Shown: positions 38,957-50,975 of the stretch, piece after piece | How positions within the stretch are numbered: the first letter of the stretch is position 1 | Layout: every line of letters starts with the position of its first letter | Source of the DNA: Sphagnum compactum | Taxonomy: Eukaryota; Bryophyta; Sphagnopsida; Sphagnales | Reading direction: 5' to 3' | Assembly: GCA_965153455.1 (NCBI GenBank) | Contig: OZ234498.1 | Coordinates: 16,988,001-17,052,000, forward strand | DNA: 64,000 nucleotides | The notes under the pieces: generated by a model | Databases searched by the model: none | The model's input: the letters and a program-made list of their open reading frames with translations, nothing else | Told to the model about the DNA's origin: nothing | Position numbers and translations under genes: made by a program

Positions 38957-39330
38957 GTAATGGTGCCCTATATGTACGAACAGTTCATCAGCAACTTGAC
39001 ATATGAGGTGAAAAGCGGGAACATCCCAGTGTCACGGAGTGATGATGTTGTTGCCAGAATTCTTCTGGTCAAATTTGAAACAGGTCTCTTTGAGGACCCT
39101 TATGCCAACAAGGGGCTTAAATCATTTATTGGCCAGTAAGTAATCACCTGCCCTCATGATTCATGAATTCAAGGAATTCCAATAGTTTGTACTTATGCCC
39201 AACATTGGTCCACAATTGCTTAACCTTATCGTTGGAGTATGCAGAAGCACATAGATCATTAGCCCGTGAAGCAGTTAGAAGCAGTAGCCTCTCTCATATA
39301 ACCAAACAATCTCCAAGCTTACGGAAGCTA
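38957..39330 (+). pseudogene. GH3 beta-glucosidase/exo-glucanase fragment (two exons)
   Basis: Exon A (38,957-39,135, after TTGCAG and before GTAAGT) reads VMVPYMYEQFISNLTYEVKS, then IPVSRSDDVVARILLVKFET and GLFEDPYANKGL. This is the highly conserved stretch of plant GH3 beta-D-glucan glucohydrolases (V-R-R-I-L-R-V-KF-x-x-GLFE in the family). Exon B starts in matching phase at 39,245 with AHRSLAREAVRSS, the family's HRELAREAVRKSLVLLKN; after that the reading degrades to QSPSLRKLP. The catalytic-nucleophile exon, N-terminal barrel and C-terminal domain are absent, so it cannot be an enzyme. It lies between the two transposition genes and is probably captured. Confidence 0.82.
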
Positions 39331-40507
39331 CCATGGTGGAGAAAGGCAGAGAAAGAGATGGGAATAAGGATTTGGGAAAGTTTGCTGTACCAATAGACTT
39401 CAGTGGAACATATTGTGAAGCAGAACTTCCAAACAAATTTCAGAACAAAGTCAAAGGACATCTTCTGCTTTGCCATAGACCAGCTCACAAGACTTCTCTC
39501 TTACTTTCTCTCTGATGAGTAATTCAAGCTTGCTGTGAAAATGTCATTCACATAGTGTCTGTCAACCTGTACATAGAAGCTCCTTTTTGTACAATCAATA
39601 TTGCTCTTCACTGAGGACCATACAATCAAAATTTGAGTTGACACAAAGGCTGAACTGCTAATGCAATTCTTTGTGCAACAAGATGCCATAATGTAGCAAA
39701 GAAGGATGTGACCATCAGGAGCTCAGATATTGAAAACTGCAAACAAGAAAATGTGACCATCAGGAGCTCATGTACTGAAAACTGCAAACAAGAAAATGTG
39801 ACCATCAGGAGCTCATGTATTGAAAACAGTATGTAGAGTTGAGCAAACCGGAACATCACATGCACATATCATGATGAAGTGTTATGCGCATATGCACTTT
39901 CTTACATAAACTTTCAAAGGATTGCATTTGAAGATGTGCAGGTGCAAGAGTATAATGCAGGGAAACAAAATTTGAAAGGGAAGATGAAAGAAACTTTCAC
40001 CATGGGTGGGTGGCTACTACTGCTCTTTGAAATCATCCTTGTCATTTGCCGGAACCGGTCTGTTTCTCCAATTTATTTGCCAAGTATTGATTTTTGAACT
40101 AGCTCTAAACTCACACATTTCATATACTGATGAACTACAAACTGCTACAAACTGCATGAACTTTATAGACTGAAAAATCAGAAGTATCAGCCTAATGTGC
40201 AAAACATGCTCCTTGTTAGGCTCCTATTCACACCCTTGTAAAGAAATAAAACTGGTTGCAACTTTCTAAAAGGTACCCCATAATAAATGAGGGTTTGTAC
40301 TACACTGGGGAATTTGCAGCTACTAAATGCTTATGTGTGGGCTCAACATGTTCAAGTTCAAACTGCAAAGGTTGTCAGGCTTTCTAAGAAAACCAACTTT
40401 TCTAGACTTGGAAGAGTAGAAGCATTGGGGAGGCTTGTGGCATACCATAACAATTAGCATTTCTAAGGCAAGACCAACATAAGGCTAGTTGTTTGAGTAA
40501 GGTACAG
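39331..40507. other. Spacer before the TNPA-like gene
   Basis: No recognised coding sequence except possible further degraded GH3 material just after 39,330. It contains the 45-bp tandem repeat at 39,708. The last few hundred bases should be the promoter and leader of the plus-strand TNPA-like gene. Confidence 0.4.
39708..39830. repeat. 45-bp tandem repeat, about 2.7 copies
   Basis: GTGACCATCAGGAGCTCA begins at 39,708, 39,753 and 39,798, exactly 45 bases apart, with few mismatches. Confidence 0.92.
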
Positions 40508-41426
40508 ATGGAGCGTGACGAAAATGCAGTCATCAGTGATGCTGATGGTACAGTGGGTCACGATTCAGGAACGGTGGATGCTGATCCCGAAGAAACAACG
40601 CTAAACCCCTACATTTTAGCACGTAACAGGCGCGTTGCTCAACTCAAACAACGACTTGCAGAAGTTGAAGGAAGCGCACAAGAATTGTGAGTTCTTCTTA
40701 GACTTGTCTTCACATGCATAAATGGAGAGGACCATACAGAATTCAGTAATGGATCGTGTAATCTCCATTGCCTACACTGTATGAAAGAGTTTGGAAGTCC
40801 GACTACGTGCGTGAGTTTTGTGTATATGTAAATAGTTTGAACACGCTTCAATAATATTTGTTCTAGTGTTAGATTGTAGCTACTCTCCAAATTCCAATCT
40901 ATTCTAAATTTTTCATGGGGTTAGGGTTTAGGGTTTGAAATCGATGTGTTCGGTGCTACCATGAAATAGGGTTCCTGGTGATCATTTACTACATGCATAG
41001 CTTAAAATTAGGTTTGTATGCTAGTTAGTGGTCATGTGCTTATTGAGACAATCTTAGTCCAAACTAATTACTCCTTTGTTGTATTTTGGAAACACTCGGT
41101 CACTTGGCAGTCGTCACTTCATGGACTCAGCAACCATGCAAGGGAGGAAGAAGACAAATAAGAAGTCCACCCAAAAGGTGGTGGATGGGAGAACACTTGG
41201 ACACCAAAGCAAGAGGAGGAGCACTAGGAATGCTGGGAAACCACATCGTCATGTCGTGGAAGAGGAAGGGGGGTCGACATCAGCAGCATCTAGTGAACGT
41301 GACACTTCATGTAGCAGCGACTACAACTCAGAAGCAGAGGAGTCAGAAGGTTCTGAGCTGCCAGTTGCATCTTCAGTTATGAAGGAACAGAATAAGGCAC
41401 CTAGCAAACGGACCCCCACACCAAAT

Positions 41427-43710
41427 GTAATGTACCCCTCCCCCCCCCATCAAATATTGTTTCTGAGGTCCATTTTGATGTCAAAGATACTAAAAGTAAC
41501 AACATTATTGAAGGCATAATATTTGTGAAATTTCTGACTGGTCCTATATGAGCCTTGCTAGTCCGTATTGAGTTGAAGTTTATTCTAGCAAATGAAACTA
41601 AAGCAGAATAAAAACATGTAGGCAAGATCTACAACAAAACAGACAAACAAATTCTGGTAAAATGTTAACAAACATTAAAAAGACTCCCCCCCACAGGCTT
41701 TGTGACTCAGCCTGACTCTGTGCCCCGAGCTCCCTCCCTCTATGTCTGTTGTGTGTTTTTTTCTGCAATCTGGTACTATGTGATTTTGTGTCTTTTGCTG
41801 CAATTTTGGTGTCTGATTTTGGTAGCCTTGTATGTGATTTTTTTTTTCTGGTGTGCAATTTTGTGTTTTCCTGCAGTCTGGTGTGTGTGATTTTGTGTTT
41901 TTTGATGCAATCTCATGTGTGAATGATTATTTTTTCCAACAATCCAATCATCCAAACGTCATGTTTTTGCTGTAGTAGTGTATTGTTTCCTTACAGATTC
42001 CTTAAAGATTTTCAGAAATCTTTTTTCTGGTTTATTCTTGACAGATGGATTGTTTTGCTAGTGATCTGATCAACCACTCTCTTCCTTATCATCTGTGGAC
42101 TTGGTGCACACCTGTTTTGCATTCACCATCTAGTTTGATATAACACAAACAGAGACAAACAAAACTTTCTTCTCTTCTTTCTCTTCTGACATCATATCTA
42201 AATTGAATGCTGCATTTTATCCCCCTCCAAGATTCCTCAAGAAGCAGTGACATTGGTCTTGACTGTAGATGTATTATTGTCAAGATTATGTTCCAACTAC
42301 ACAAGCCACACTGTAAAGAGATGTGATGCTTTGTGGGCTTTTGTGCCTGAAGAATGTGAAGAAGTATAATTAATGATCCTAGAATTGTCTCCCTGATGAG
42401 TTTGCAAATCATTTTTTTCTTTAGGGATTGCGTGCTTGTCTTACGGTCCAAATGCCCCGTTTGTTACAGGAGAACTGATATGTGCTTACTGGCTCTTAAA
42501 CTGCACATTAGAGATAGCCACTTGTAGAACATCTAGTATTGTCTTGTGGGTTTACATGTTACAGCACATAAGCTCCATAAATTTGGAAATGGAAACATAA
42601 AATGGGGCCCAGTTAAAAAGGTAATTGCCAATACTCATTTGTCTGTCTTCAACATTAAGTCTCTCAACTATGATAGAAGGCTTAGGCAATAACACCTTAA
42701 TTCTTCAACTAGCCTCTGTCCGTTTTCAGATAAGGGGGTAATTTATGTTATTTACAGTGTCAATCATAGTAGAATGCTGAGTTTTCTCCTTCTGTTCTCG
42801 GTCTTGATGTTGGCCATGTATTAAGTGAGTGGAAGGCCAAAGTTCTTTTGTTTGTACAGAAGAGGACTCATGCTTCCTTACTGGTTCAAACCTCTTCTGA
42901 TTCTTCTTTGTACAGAGGTTGAGGTTGCTGGTATTAAACATGGTGTAAAAAGGGATGGAGAACTCACAAGCCAATGATGGATCCAGTAGGTGTGCATTGG
43001 ACCACTTCCGTATTCCAGACACATGGGTCTGTGGTGTTGTAGGGGTCTCGGTAGTACACTTTTTCTTGATTTCCTTTATCAAGATTGGAGATTTTTGCTT
43101 GAGCTTGTAATAGTTTCTTTAAATTCAGAGCTTGCAAAGTCTATCACTATTCTTGGAAATTATTGCCTTTATCCAGAGTGTCTTCAAGCTTTCAGTTAAG
43201 ATCTAGAATTGTGCCCTTTTTGTTCATCAGAGTTTTTCTTTTGTATCAAGTTTTCTTTCATGTCCAGAAATAATCTTATAAATCTCCATGATTTCAGTAA
43301 TGCAAATATGAAGTGGTTTTCTTTCAGAAATTTGCTAATCATGCTGTGTTCTATAAAGGGTTAATTAAAGTCTCTCAACAGGCTTAGAAGGTTAAGGCAA
43401 AAGCACCTCAAACTTGTTGCCAAAATTTGTTCTGTTTCATATAGAGGTGTCATCTATGTAATCCATAACACTGGTTCCAATTAAGGGCTATATGATGGTC
43501 AAACCTGTAGCTCAGTCTTTGCAAGATCCTAAGAGCATGTAAGAGAAGCTCGAACATTGGAAAAGCTCACCAATTCTGTTTTTGATTTATGAATCTCTGT
43601 TTTTTTGGAATTTACATGTCTCATGTTGACAATATATGAGCAGACTGTATGTTTTCCTAGCTTCTACCCATTCCCTATGTATAACGTGTTGTGTGTGTGC
43701 TTGAGAAAAG
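41427..43710 (+). other. Long intron of the TNPA-like gene
   Basis: Bounded by GTAATG and a TTGAGAAAAG acceptor, both in phase 0. Rich in T runs and TTTTGTG words. No coding sequence, inverted termini or RNA gene recognised. Confidence 0.5.
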
Positions 43711-44920
43711 AAAGCAACATCAAAGAAAGCTCGGGTTGAAACCCCACCACTTGTCGATATGGTGAATGCCACTAGGCTACAAAAGACCACATCGGCAGCA
43801 GTACAAAGTCGCAAGCATGGTGGTGACTTTGCAAGGTGTAATAATCAGGCATGTAAACATGGTGTTGGAAGTTCAGAATGCACATGGAATGCTGGACAAT
43901 GTGGGCACACAAGACAGTGGAGTTCTTGCCAAGTGTCACAATGTCCTAATTGGAAGGTAAGATTGAGCCCTGGGCACAAGGGACTTACAAACTGTTGTGC
44001 CACTTGTGGAAGGGCTCCAAGCAACATGTATGAATCAACATGGGGTGAAGGAGGGGGTGTGTGTGATCAGGGGCTATGTCAAAGGGTGCAACCACATTCA
44101 CCCATGGGCGGGCAAGCACCAGACATGGCCTTGGACAATGAAATAGAAGTAGATGCCCAGCCCAAGGTTTTCGCTGAAAGGGGTATGCAACGACGGGCTT
44201 CAAAGCGAGCTATAGAATTTGAAGCCCAAGAACGAAAGGAGAAAGGCTTGCCAGGCCATAAGGTGCAAGTGACAAGGCATGGCAAAATTGATGGTGCATG
44301 TGAAGGGAAGGATGCATGGGATGGTGCGATTAGGTCGCTAGCACCTCGGATTTTGAACATGGCAGTGGTTAGGGTTACAGAACAGGACCCTGTAGACATG
44401 GCTAGACTCCGGTTGCAATTGGATGGGAGATTTGAATATGTAGGTGGTGAATTAAGTGGGGCTGGCTTTAGGGATTGTGTAAGGCGATATATGAAAGGAG
44501 AAAGAGCACGCTTAAAAAGAAGGTATGCACAGAAAGGTGCCAAAGCCTGCCCACTTGAAGTGGACCGAGAACAATGGGAGAAATTAGTGACATATTGGCA
44601 ACAACGTGAGACCAAGAATAAAAGTGAACACATGGTTGGTGCAAGAGGGGCAGTTGCAAATGTAAGCCACCTTGGGCGTGGTGGTAAGGCAGCTATAGAA
44701 GCAAAATTGGCAAGTTAACCCTAAAACCCTACTCCGTTGTGATGGCCAAATGGAAATTACAATATGTTGAAGTTATTATGCACTCACATGCCACATACAA
44801 TGCTGAGCACTGAATGATGTCTGAAATGGGTGAATGCAGAAATCCAAGCATCGCCGAAGCCCATCAATATCTGAGATGGCTGTTGTGGGACTAGAATCTA
44901 GTGGCACACCTGGGTACCTA

Positions 44921-46357
44921 GTGAGTTTTCCTAGCTGTTTCATTTGTTTTTCCCTGTCCTTTCCCTTTCTGTCTTGGTTATGGTTGATTGAGGGGATGTG
45001 ATTAGCACTGGTATTGCATGGCCTACCTCAACCAAAAAGTCTGCTAAAGCAGTACCATCATCAGCAGAAGCTGGTGTAGCCTTTCCAAACAGCTTACCAA
45101 GTGACATCCCCTCACTGCTTTTACTAGTATCTGTCCTGGAAATGATATCATCAAGTACTGTATCACCTGTGGCATAATGACCCTGTGGATTCAAGGATAA
45201 GTTGAGTTCTGTGTTGTCAATGTAGCAGAAACTTCAGATTTTATCTTCTTGGCTAGATTTCCTCGTAGATAACTTGTTCCTCATATTTGGTCAGTTAGTC
45301 CTTAAGCAACCATTGGATGCCCACTGAGTACTGATTATGCAATCATTTTAGTTTCACCTCTTCACATATGAGTTCAATATCTTTCAGGTGCCTTATGAGG
45401 TCTAATGTTTGTTCAATGCTCCCAAGGACTCTATTGGCAGTGGCAAACACTCTAATTCATTCCCCAAGCTTAATTGAACTTTTAATGGCTTCTCTTCAAA
45501 AAAGGTTTCAAATCACACCAGAGGCTAAAGCAGAGATCAAAATTGTTTAAACATCCAGCCAAGAGATCAAATCTGATGCCCCTGCAACTTTGAAAAGGCT
45601 TCAAAGTTGCAAAGGCTGCAGATTTGATCTCTTGGTTAGATTTCAGATTAGACAATTTATTTCATTGTTTTGGCTAACGTGTGTATAGATGTTGCATCGG
45701 TATCCCCTCGGGTACAAATTCTGCGATCTATTTAGCTAATCTCTTCACATAGGAGCTCCTCTTTCTTTTTTAGGTTTTTCCTTTTCATTTCTTATTTCAT
45801 TTTTGATTTCTTTTGTTTTTTTGTTTTTGTGTAAGTGGTGGTTCGTTTTGCAGTACCAGTAGTTATTCAGAGATGATGATCAGGTTGATGGCAGCTTTGC
45901 ACAGAATCAAGGAGACCTGCATTTTGTGTTTTGTTATTCTTTCTGGTGCAGCATTTGCTGCAGTTCTTATTTTGTTGCTTGCGGAATTAAAAGGTCTTGT
46001 GTACATGATCTCCTTGCATTTGAGAATTTTGGAACTTTGGGTCTTTCTGGATGCCCGCTCTAGTGGCTGCTTCTTTTGTAGAGTTTGGAATATATCATGG
46101 TGAGAGATCCTGGTATTCCTTTCCTAGCTCGCGGCACTAGCTTGCAAGTGCCACTCGCCAGCTGAATGAATCGAGCTACTCATGATTTGCAACCCGGCTC
46201 AATCTGCAACCGCTTGCATTGATTGAACCTCATAGTTTCTGATTTGCTCTAGACTAGATATTCATTTTTATTTCTGCCTTCATGAGTTTGATAGTAATTA
46301 GTAGGTGGAATACTTATGTTGTCATTGTAAGGATCTTTTGATGGGTTTATTGGGTAG
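44921..46357 (+). other. Intron of the TNPA-like gene with an opposite-strand open frame
   Basis: Bounded by GTGAGT and TTGGGTAG. It contains a short minus-strand frame (45,194-44,940) reading GHYATGDTVLDDIISR, then MSLGKLFGKATPASADDGTA after a CCACAG acceptor. This might be another captured exon, but I do not recognise it. It also holds the hairpin at 45,559-45,635. Confidence 0.4.
45559..45635. repeat. Imperfect 36-base-arm inverted repeat (miRNA-precursor-like shape)
   Basis: CCAAGAGATCAAATCTG (45,559) pairs with CAGATTTGATCTCTTGG (45,619-45,635), and TGCAACTTTGAA (45,583-45,594) pairs with TTCAAAGTTGCA (45,600-45,611). A small internal loop and a 5-base terminal loop remain. Confidence 0.85.
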
Positions 46358-47793
46358 GCATCACAATCTCCCAGTTTGTTTTCTCAAATGACTGCCATTG
46401 AAAAGAAGCTACCAGAGATGAGTGGCCAAGTTTCCCAAGTTATTGAAGGGATGGATAAATTGAATGCTAAGGTAGAAGATTTCATGCAACAATTGCTAGC
46501 ATGTCGAGAAGATGGTGTGAATGTGAGAATCCCCAAAACTGTTGTAGCCACTGTAAACATTGAAGAGGTAGATGTTCCTTCAAGGATTGGATCCCTTGAG
46601 ATTCTTGGTGTTGCAAAGAGCCTGCATGAGGTTCTTCATTCAGATCATGATGGACGAGGGTCAGGCACAACAATGGTTGAGAGTGCCACACAATTAGCTC
46701 CAAAAGCCGATCATATCTCTACAGGAAAAGGGGTGGGCCAACAAGTGGATGGTGTTGTCCCTTCACATGTCCTCAACTATGTGCTAGTAGGAGACGATAT
46801 CCCCAACTATGTGCTAATAGGAGAGGATATGGGGCAGAATCCTAATATGTCAGGGAAGGACAAAGAAGTTGGAGTAGCTTGCAAAGGCGGTGACTGTGTA
46901 GATGAGAGTAACCGCCAACGTCCACCCTCAAAGGTACGATCTAAGTGCCCAACATGACCAACACATTAAAGTTAGAGTCTACGAAATGCTGTGGATTGTT
47001 CAATTGTGGGAGTACTCTTGCAGTGTATATCAAATGTGGCATATGTGTGGGATGTTGGGAATTGCACGAACTACATGGCTAAAATAGGACATAAGTTAGA
47101 TTGTGGAAGCTAGATTTGTTGTTCTTTCTGTTACAATCTAAAGATTAAGAACATACCCACATTGTTTGGGGTCTAGGTGCATACAAGCTTCAAGGGAAAT
47201 CATTGACATGGTTTCACATTTGTATTCATTGATGGATTTGGTGTGGCAGAAAGTGCAAAAAAAGGCAGCAAGTATGCCAGCACCTGAAGGAGGTGTGAGC
47301 AGTCGGCTACGCTCTAATATTGGTGCAAGGGTGGGGAATGTAGGAGAGAAGGCAAGGCAACAGGTAAGTTAATACCAACATGCTCTTGAGTATCTATGAT
47401 TTATAACTAGGGAACACAAATGCCCTGTTTGACACAATGTTGTAACAAAATTTCCATTTTCCTAAATCGGTTGTTCATGGTAAATTGAATGAAGGTTCTT
47501 TATTGGTTGATGTGCAGTTTAAAGTAGGGGAAGCAATTGTCTTATGTAACCTTGATGCGGAGGTTGTAGCGAAGGGGCTGATAACAAGTGTTGGAGGACA
47601 AGGATGTGTCCACCATGGGGTGCCAGTCAAGGAGTCATGGTTCTGAATCTAGTTAAGTGAAATTGTGGCAGGTAAAGGCAACACCCCGTTGTTGGTGCCA
47701 AATGAGAATGATGATCCCCCACAATGTGTGTTAAAGGATGTAATAGGTTCAAGCACTGTATGGGAAGGTCGTCTAATGCGAAAGCATGCTTAA

Positions 47794-48195
47794 GTTAGGG
47801 GCACTATAGGTCGGGAGCTAGTTGATTTTTGAATTCTAAAACCGACATATTTTGAGTAGTTATGGCCTTTTTTGGGTGTCAATGATATTTTAGACATTGT
47901 CAGGTTTAATAGACCCGATAGAGTGATGGATTCCTGGTTGCTGTAATTGGAACAATGGCCATTAAACCCCATTGGATGGAATTTCAATGTTATGACAAAG
48001 GGTAATTTGTTGGTTAAGTAAATGCAGATTTGTTACATGCAAAATTGCAAATCACAAATCTATGTGTGTAATATTTATTGGTTGATTTTTCAGCACTAGA
48101 GGAATATAACAGAGACCTGATATGTATAATGTACATTAGTTAAACTAGGTGTAGGTGTGCTCTTAATGCTAATGTGGCAATGGTTAATGCTACTA
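47794..48195. other. 3' region of the TNPA-like gene
   Basis: AT-rich sequence with no coding signal, expected to hold the poly(A) site of the TNPA-like transcript before the subterminal array begins. Confidence 0.4.
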
Positions 48196-49205
48196 ATCCT
48201 GATACATCATAACCCTAAACCCTAATCCTAACCCTAAACCCTAACCCTAAAACATATTTAACTTGTATGATGGAAAACCCTAACCCTAAACGTAACCCTA
48301 AAACATAGGTCAGCAGTTGCATATGCAATTCAGCAGTTGCATATGGAATTCACCAGTTGCCTATGCAACTAAATCTAACGGTTGTTGTACTGCCACGTGG
48401 CGCACTACAACCGGTCTAGTGAAAAACCCTAACCCTAAAACATGTGTCAGCAGTTGCATATGCAACTAAATCTAACGGTTGTTGTGCTGCCACGTGGCGC
48501 ACTGTAAACGATCCGATGAAAAAACCCTAACCCTAACCCTATTCCTAAAACAAGGGTTACCAGTTGCATATGCAACTACATCTAACGGTTGTTGTGCTAC
48601 CACGTGCCGCACTATAAACGGTCCGATGAAAAACCCCAATCCTAACCCTAACCCTAAAACATGGGACAGCAGTTGCATACGCAACTAAATCTAACGGTTG
48701 TTGTGCTGGCATGTGGCACACTATAAACGATCCAATGAAAAACCCCAATCCTAACCCTAACCCTAAAACATGGGATAGCAGTTGCATACGCAACTAAATC
48801 TAACGGTTGTTGTGCTGGCACGTGGCGCACTGTAAACGGTCCGATGAAAAAACCCTAACCCTAACCCTATTCCTAAAACATGGGTTAGCAGTTGCATATG
48901 TAACTAAATCTAACGGTTGTTGTGCTGCCACGTGGCGCACTATAAACGGTCCGAGGAAAAACCCCAACCCCAACCCTAACGCTAAAACATGGGTCAGCAG
49001 TTACATATGCAACTAAATCTAACGGTTGTTGTGCTGGCACGTGGCGCACTGTAAACGGTCCGATGAAAAAACCCTAATCCTAACCCTAACCGTAAAACAT
49101 GGGTCAGCAGTTGCATATGCAACTAAATCTAATGGTTTTTGTGCTGCCACGTGGCGCACTATAAACGGTCCGATGAAAAACCCTAACCCTAACCCTACAC
49201 GTGTT
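48196..49205. repeat. ~109-bp tandem array, eight units, with palindromes, G-box and telomere-like motifs
   Basis: A lead-in of CCCTAA/CCCTAAA repeats (48,210-48,305) is followed by eight units starting near 48,353, 48,451, 48,561, 48,670, 48,779, 48,889, 48,998 and 49,107. The usual unit order is: palindrome AGTTGCATATGCAACT, AAATCTAACGGTTGTTGTG, perfect palindrome GCCACGTGGC, GCACTRTAAACGGTCCGATG, AAAACCCTAACCCTAACCC, AACATGGGTCAG. A few units carry one-base variants (GTGCCG, CATGTGG, ATACGC). GCCACGTGGC is the G-box core recognised by plant bZIP/bHLH factors, AACGGTTG is a MYB-type site, and AACCCTAA resembles a telobox. Confidence 0.9.
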
Positions 49206-49477
49206 CGCATACAATTGGGTGAGCTAATTTGCATGTAACGCAGTGTGAACGTAACCCGTGTAGTTGCATGCAGTCGCACTTACAACCGTAGGTATAGAAT
49301 ATGGGTGGATGAAACCGTATAACCCAACCGTATATACTTGCTCATATACGTACTGTGACATGCAACTAAAAGCGCCTGCAACTGGTTTTATGCAACTAGG
49401 CGAATTTGCAGTTGCATGTGTTGCATGCAACTGAAAATGCAACCAAACCAGTTGCATACGGCAGTTGCAAAATGGCA
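49206..49477. repeat. Right subterminal repeat region of the CACTA element
   Basis: Non-tandem but dense GCAACT/AGTTGC motifs (about ten, for example GTTGCATGTGTTGCATGCAAC). The word CCGTATATAC recalls the left subterminal CCGTATATAT. This symmetry supports assigning both ends to one element. Confidence 0.7.
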
Positions 49478-49491
49478 AATTTCTAGTAGTG
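49478..49491 (-). repeat. Right terminal inverted repeat of the CACTA element
   Basis: AATTTCTAGTAGTG, the exact reverse complement of the left terminus. Followed by TGC (49,492-49,494), the second copy of the target-site duplication. Confidence 0.85.
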
Positions 49492-49494
49492 TGC

Positions 49495-50975
49495 CCACCT
49501 GCAATGTTTTCGAAACAATGCATAACATATGGCTTCAATAATCGAGGAAAAAGGGAACTTGTTTGTACGTTGTAACTTTTGATGATGTTCAAGCTTTTAA
49601 GCAAACAATATTGTATTACTGTTTCAAAGAAGGGTGGTCCATAAGGTCAAGGGCCTGATAGGAATGAGTTTGTTTTGCGGAAGGCAATTCAATCTAGTGA
49701 CCCAAATCAAATTTGCAAATGCAATTATGAAATATGCACTAGGCTCATATTTCACAATTAGAATTTCACACATGGAAAAGGAGGAGATCTTTGGTTCTTG
49801 TAAACTGAAGCTAGACTTGCTTCCAAGATTAGAAGGGGATTCACATAGGCACAATCGTGTCAATTTTTTTCGCCCACGCGTTAACATCTAGAGTAGAAAA
49901 TTGCATATGCAAATGAAGTGGCCTTCCGATAGCACTCATCATGATGAGGTTGTGGATATCACCAATAGAAATGTTGAGGTCTTGGAAGTTCCCTGCAAAG
50001 ATGGAATTTGGAATATAGAACAATGTCCCTTGACTTGCATGTCCAATGTTCAACATTTCAAAAAATCTCCAACCATTTTTGTACCACAAGGATTATTACC
50101 AAGTTTAATGCCATTGGTACTTTTGTTCCTACTTATTCCGGTAAGTGCTTTTAGTTCATAGGTGCTCCTTTCAATATTCATAAGCTTTGGTTCTACGCAA
50201 ACGACATTAATCATTGTGTGGGGGTACAAAGCATAAGTATGCAATCAAAAGACCATCAATTCAATCTATTTGGGTAGTTGCAAGTTAGGGTGGTTCATTT
50301 TTTGTGTCTTTATGGACTGTTGCAAAGTGTACTCTATTCAAATGCTACAAACGCATTGTAAAATCATCAATTTAACAAAAATATTTGTGGATTAAGATTG
50401 TTAGCTTGCATAAGAACATTTATAAAAAGGTGAAATTCAATAAACGAACACCAATCATATAATAATGGATTTTTAAAGTGGACATATGGACTATGGTTTG
50501 GATTCTGCATTCACATGCATTTTTTATTACGATTTAATTTCAATATTTTTTTATAGGGACTCAATATATGATACATGATGGGGGAAAAAATGGTTTGAAA
50601 TATTACAACAAAACTTTAACCAACAAATAATTATGGACTTTTGAATGATTTGATTTGGACCTTATTTTCAAAAGTCCCTATCTTGGTCATTTTTTATTGG
50701 ATCAAGATATTTTTTTCCCCCCCTAAAACATATGTCAAATTGTTGTGTAGATTGACAACCTTTCCTATGGAGTTTATTAGTTGATTAGTAACCACATAGG
50801 GCCCACTCAACATTGGTTTTTAATTTTTTTTTTCCATTTTAGTGTTAAAATATGGACATTTGGGACAAGGACTCTTGTTGCTTTTGAGCCACCTTAACTC
50901 GCACAACCCATTTGGCTTGTGCAAAAAGGGACCAATTTATCAAAAGATGAGGTGAAGTTTTTAGAGGAAGTAGTT
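49495..50975. other. AT-rich flank right of the CACTA element
   Basis: Short open frames at 49,634-49,891 and 49,901-50,161 show only weak coding character (KKEEIFGSCKLKLD-like). Part may be the middle of the decayed SWIM-type gene. No other feature seen. Confidence 0.4.

Larger units (their letters stand above)
40508..47793 (+). pseudogene. TNPA/TNP1-like CACTA gene, seven modelled exons, damaged C-terminus
   Basis: Exons, mostly phase-consistent: 40,508-40,686 (MERDENAVISDADGT ... ILARNRRVAQLKQRLAE); 41,111-41,426 (KRRSTRNAGKPHRH, acidic Ser-rich); 43,711-44,661; 44,840-44,920; 46,358-46,933; 47,177-47,363; 47,518-47,793. The third exon has CNNQACKHG-type Cys/His motifs, then a Transposase_24-like (Ptta/En/Spm) block: FRDCVRRYMKGERARLKRRY, REQWEKLVTYWQQRETKNKS. 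The fifth is a coiled coil (MTAIEKKLPEMSGQVSQVIE). The last has the TNP1/En/Spm signature KVGEAIVLCNLDAEVVAKGL. TGA at 47,644 and TAG soon after, probably from TGG and CAG, interrupt a frame that otherwise runs to TAA at 47,791. Joining exons five and six needs one base of adjustment. TNPA binds subterminal repeats and cooperates with TNPD in transposition. Confidence 0.82.

Noticed and set aside
43759-44633. Minus-strand frames overlapping the TNPA-like third exon
   Set aside because: They are antisense shadows of a strongly supported Transposase_24-like exon.
48200-48310. A telomere or chromosome end, because of CCCTAA repeats
   Set aside because: The runs are short, interrupted and recur once per 109-bp unit; sequence continues normally on both sides. 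Interstitial telomere-like motif only.
48196-49205. Regularly spaced repeats resembling a CRISPR array
   Set aside because: Whole units of about 109 bp repeat, with no unique spacers, in a plant nuclear context inside a transposon end.
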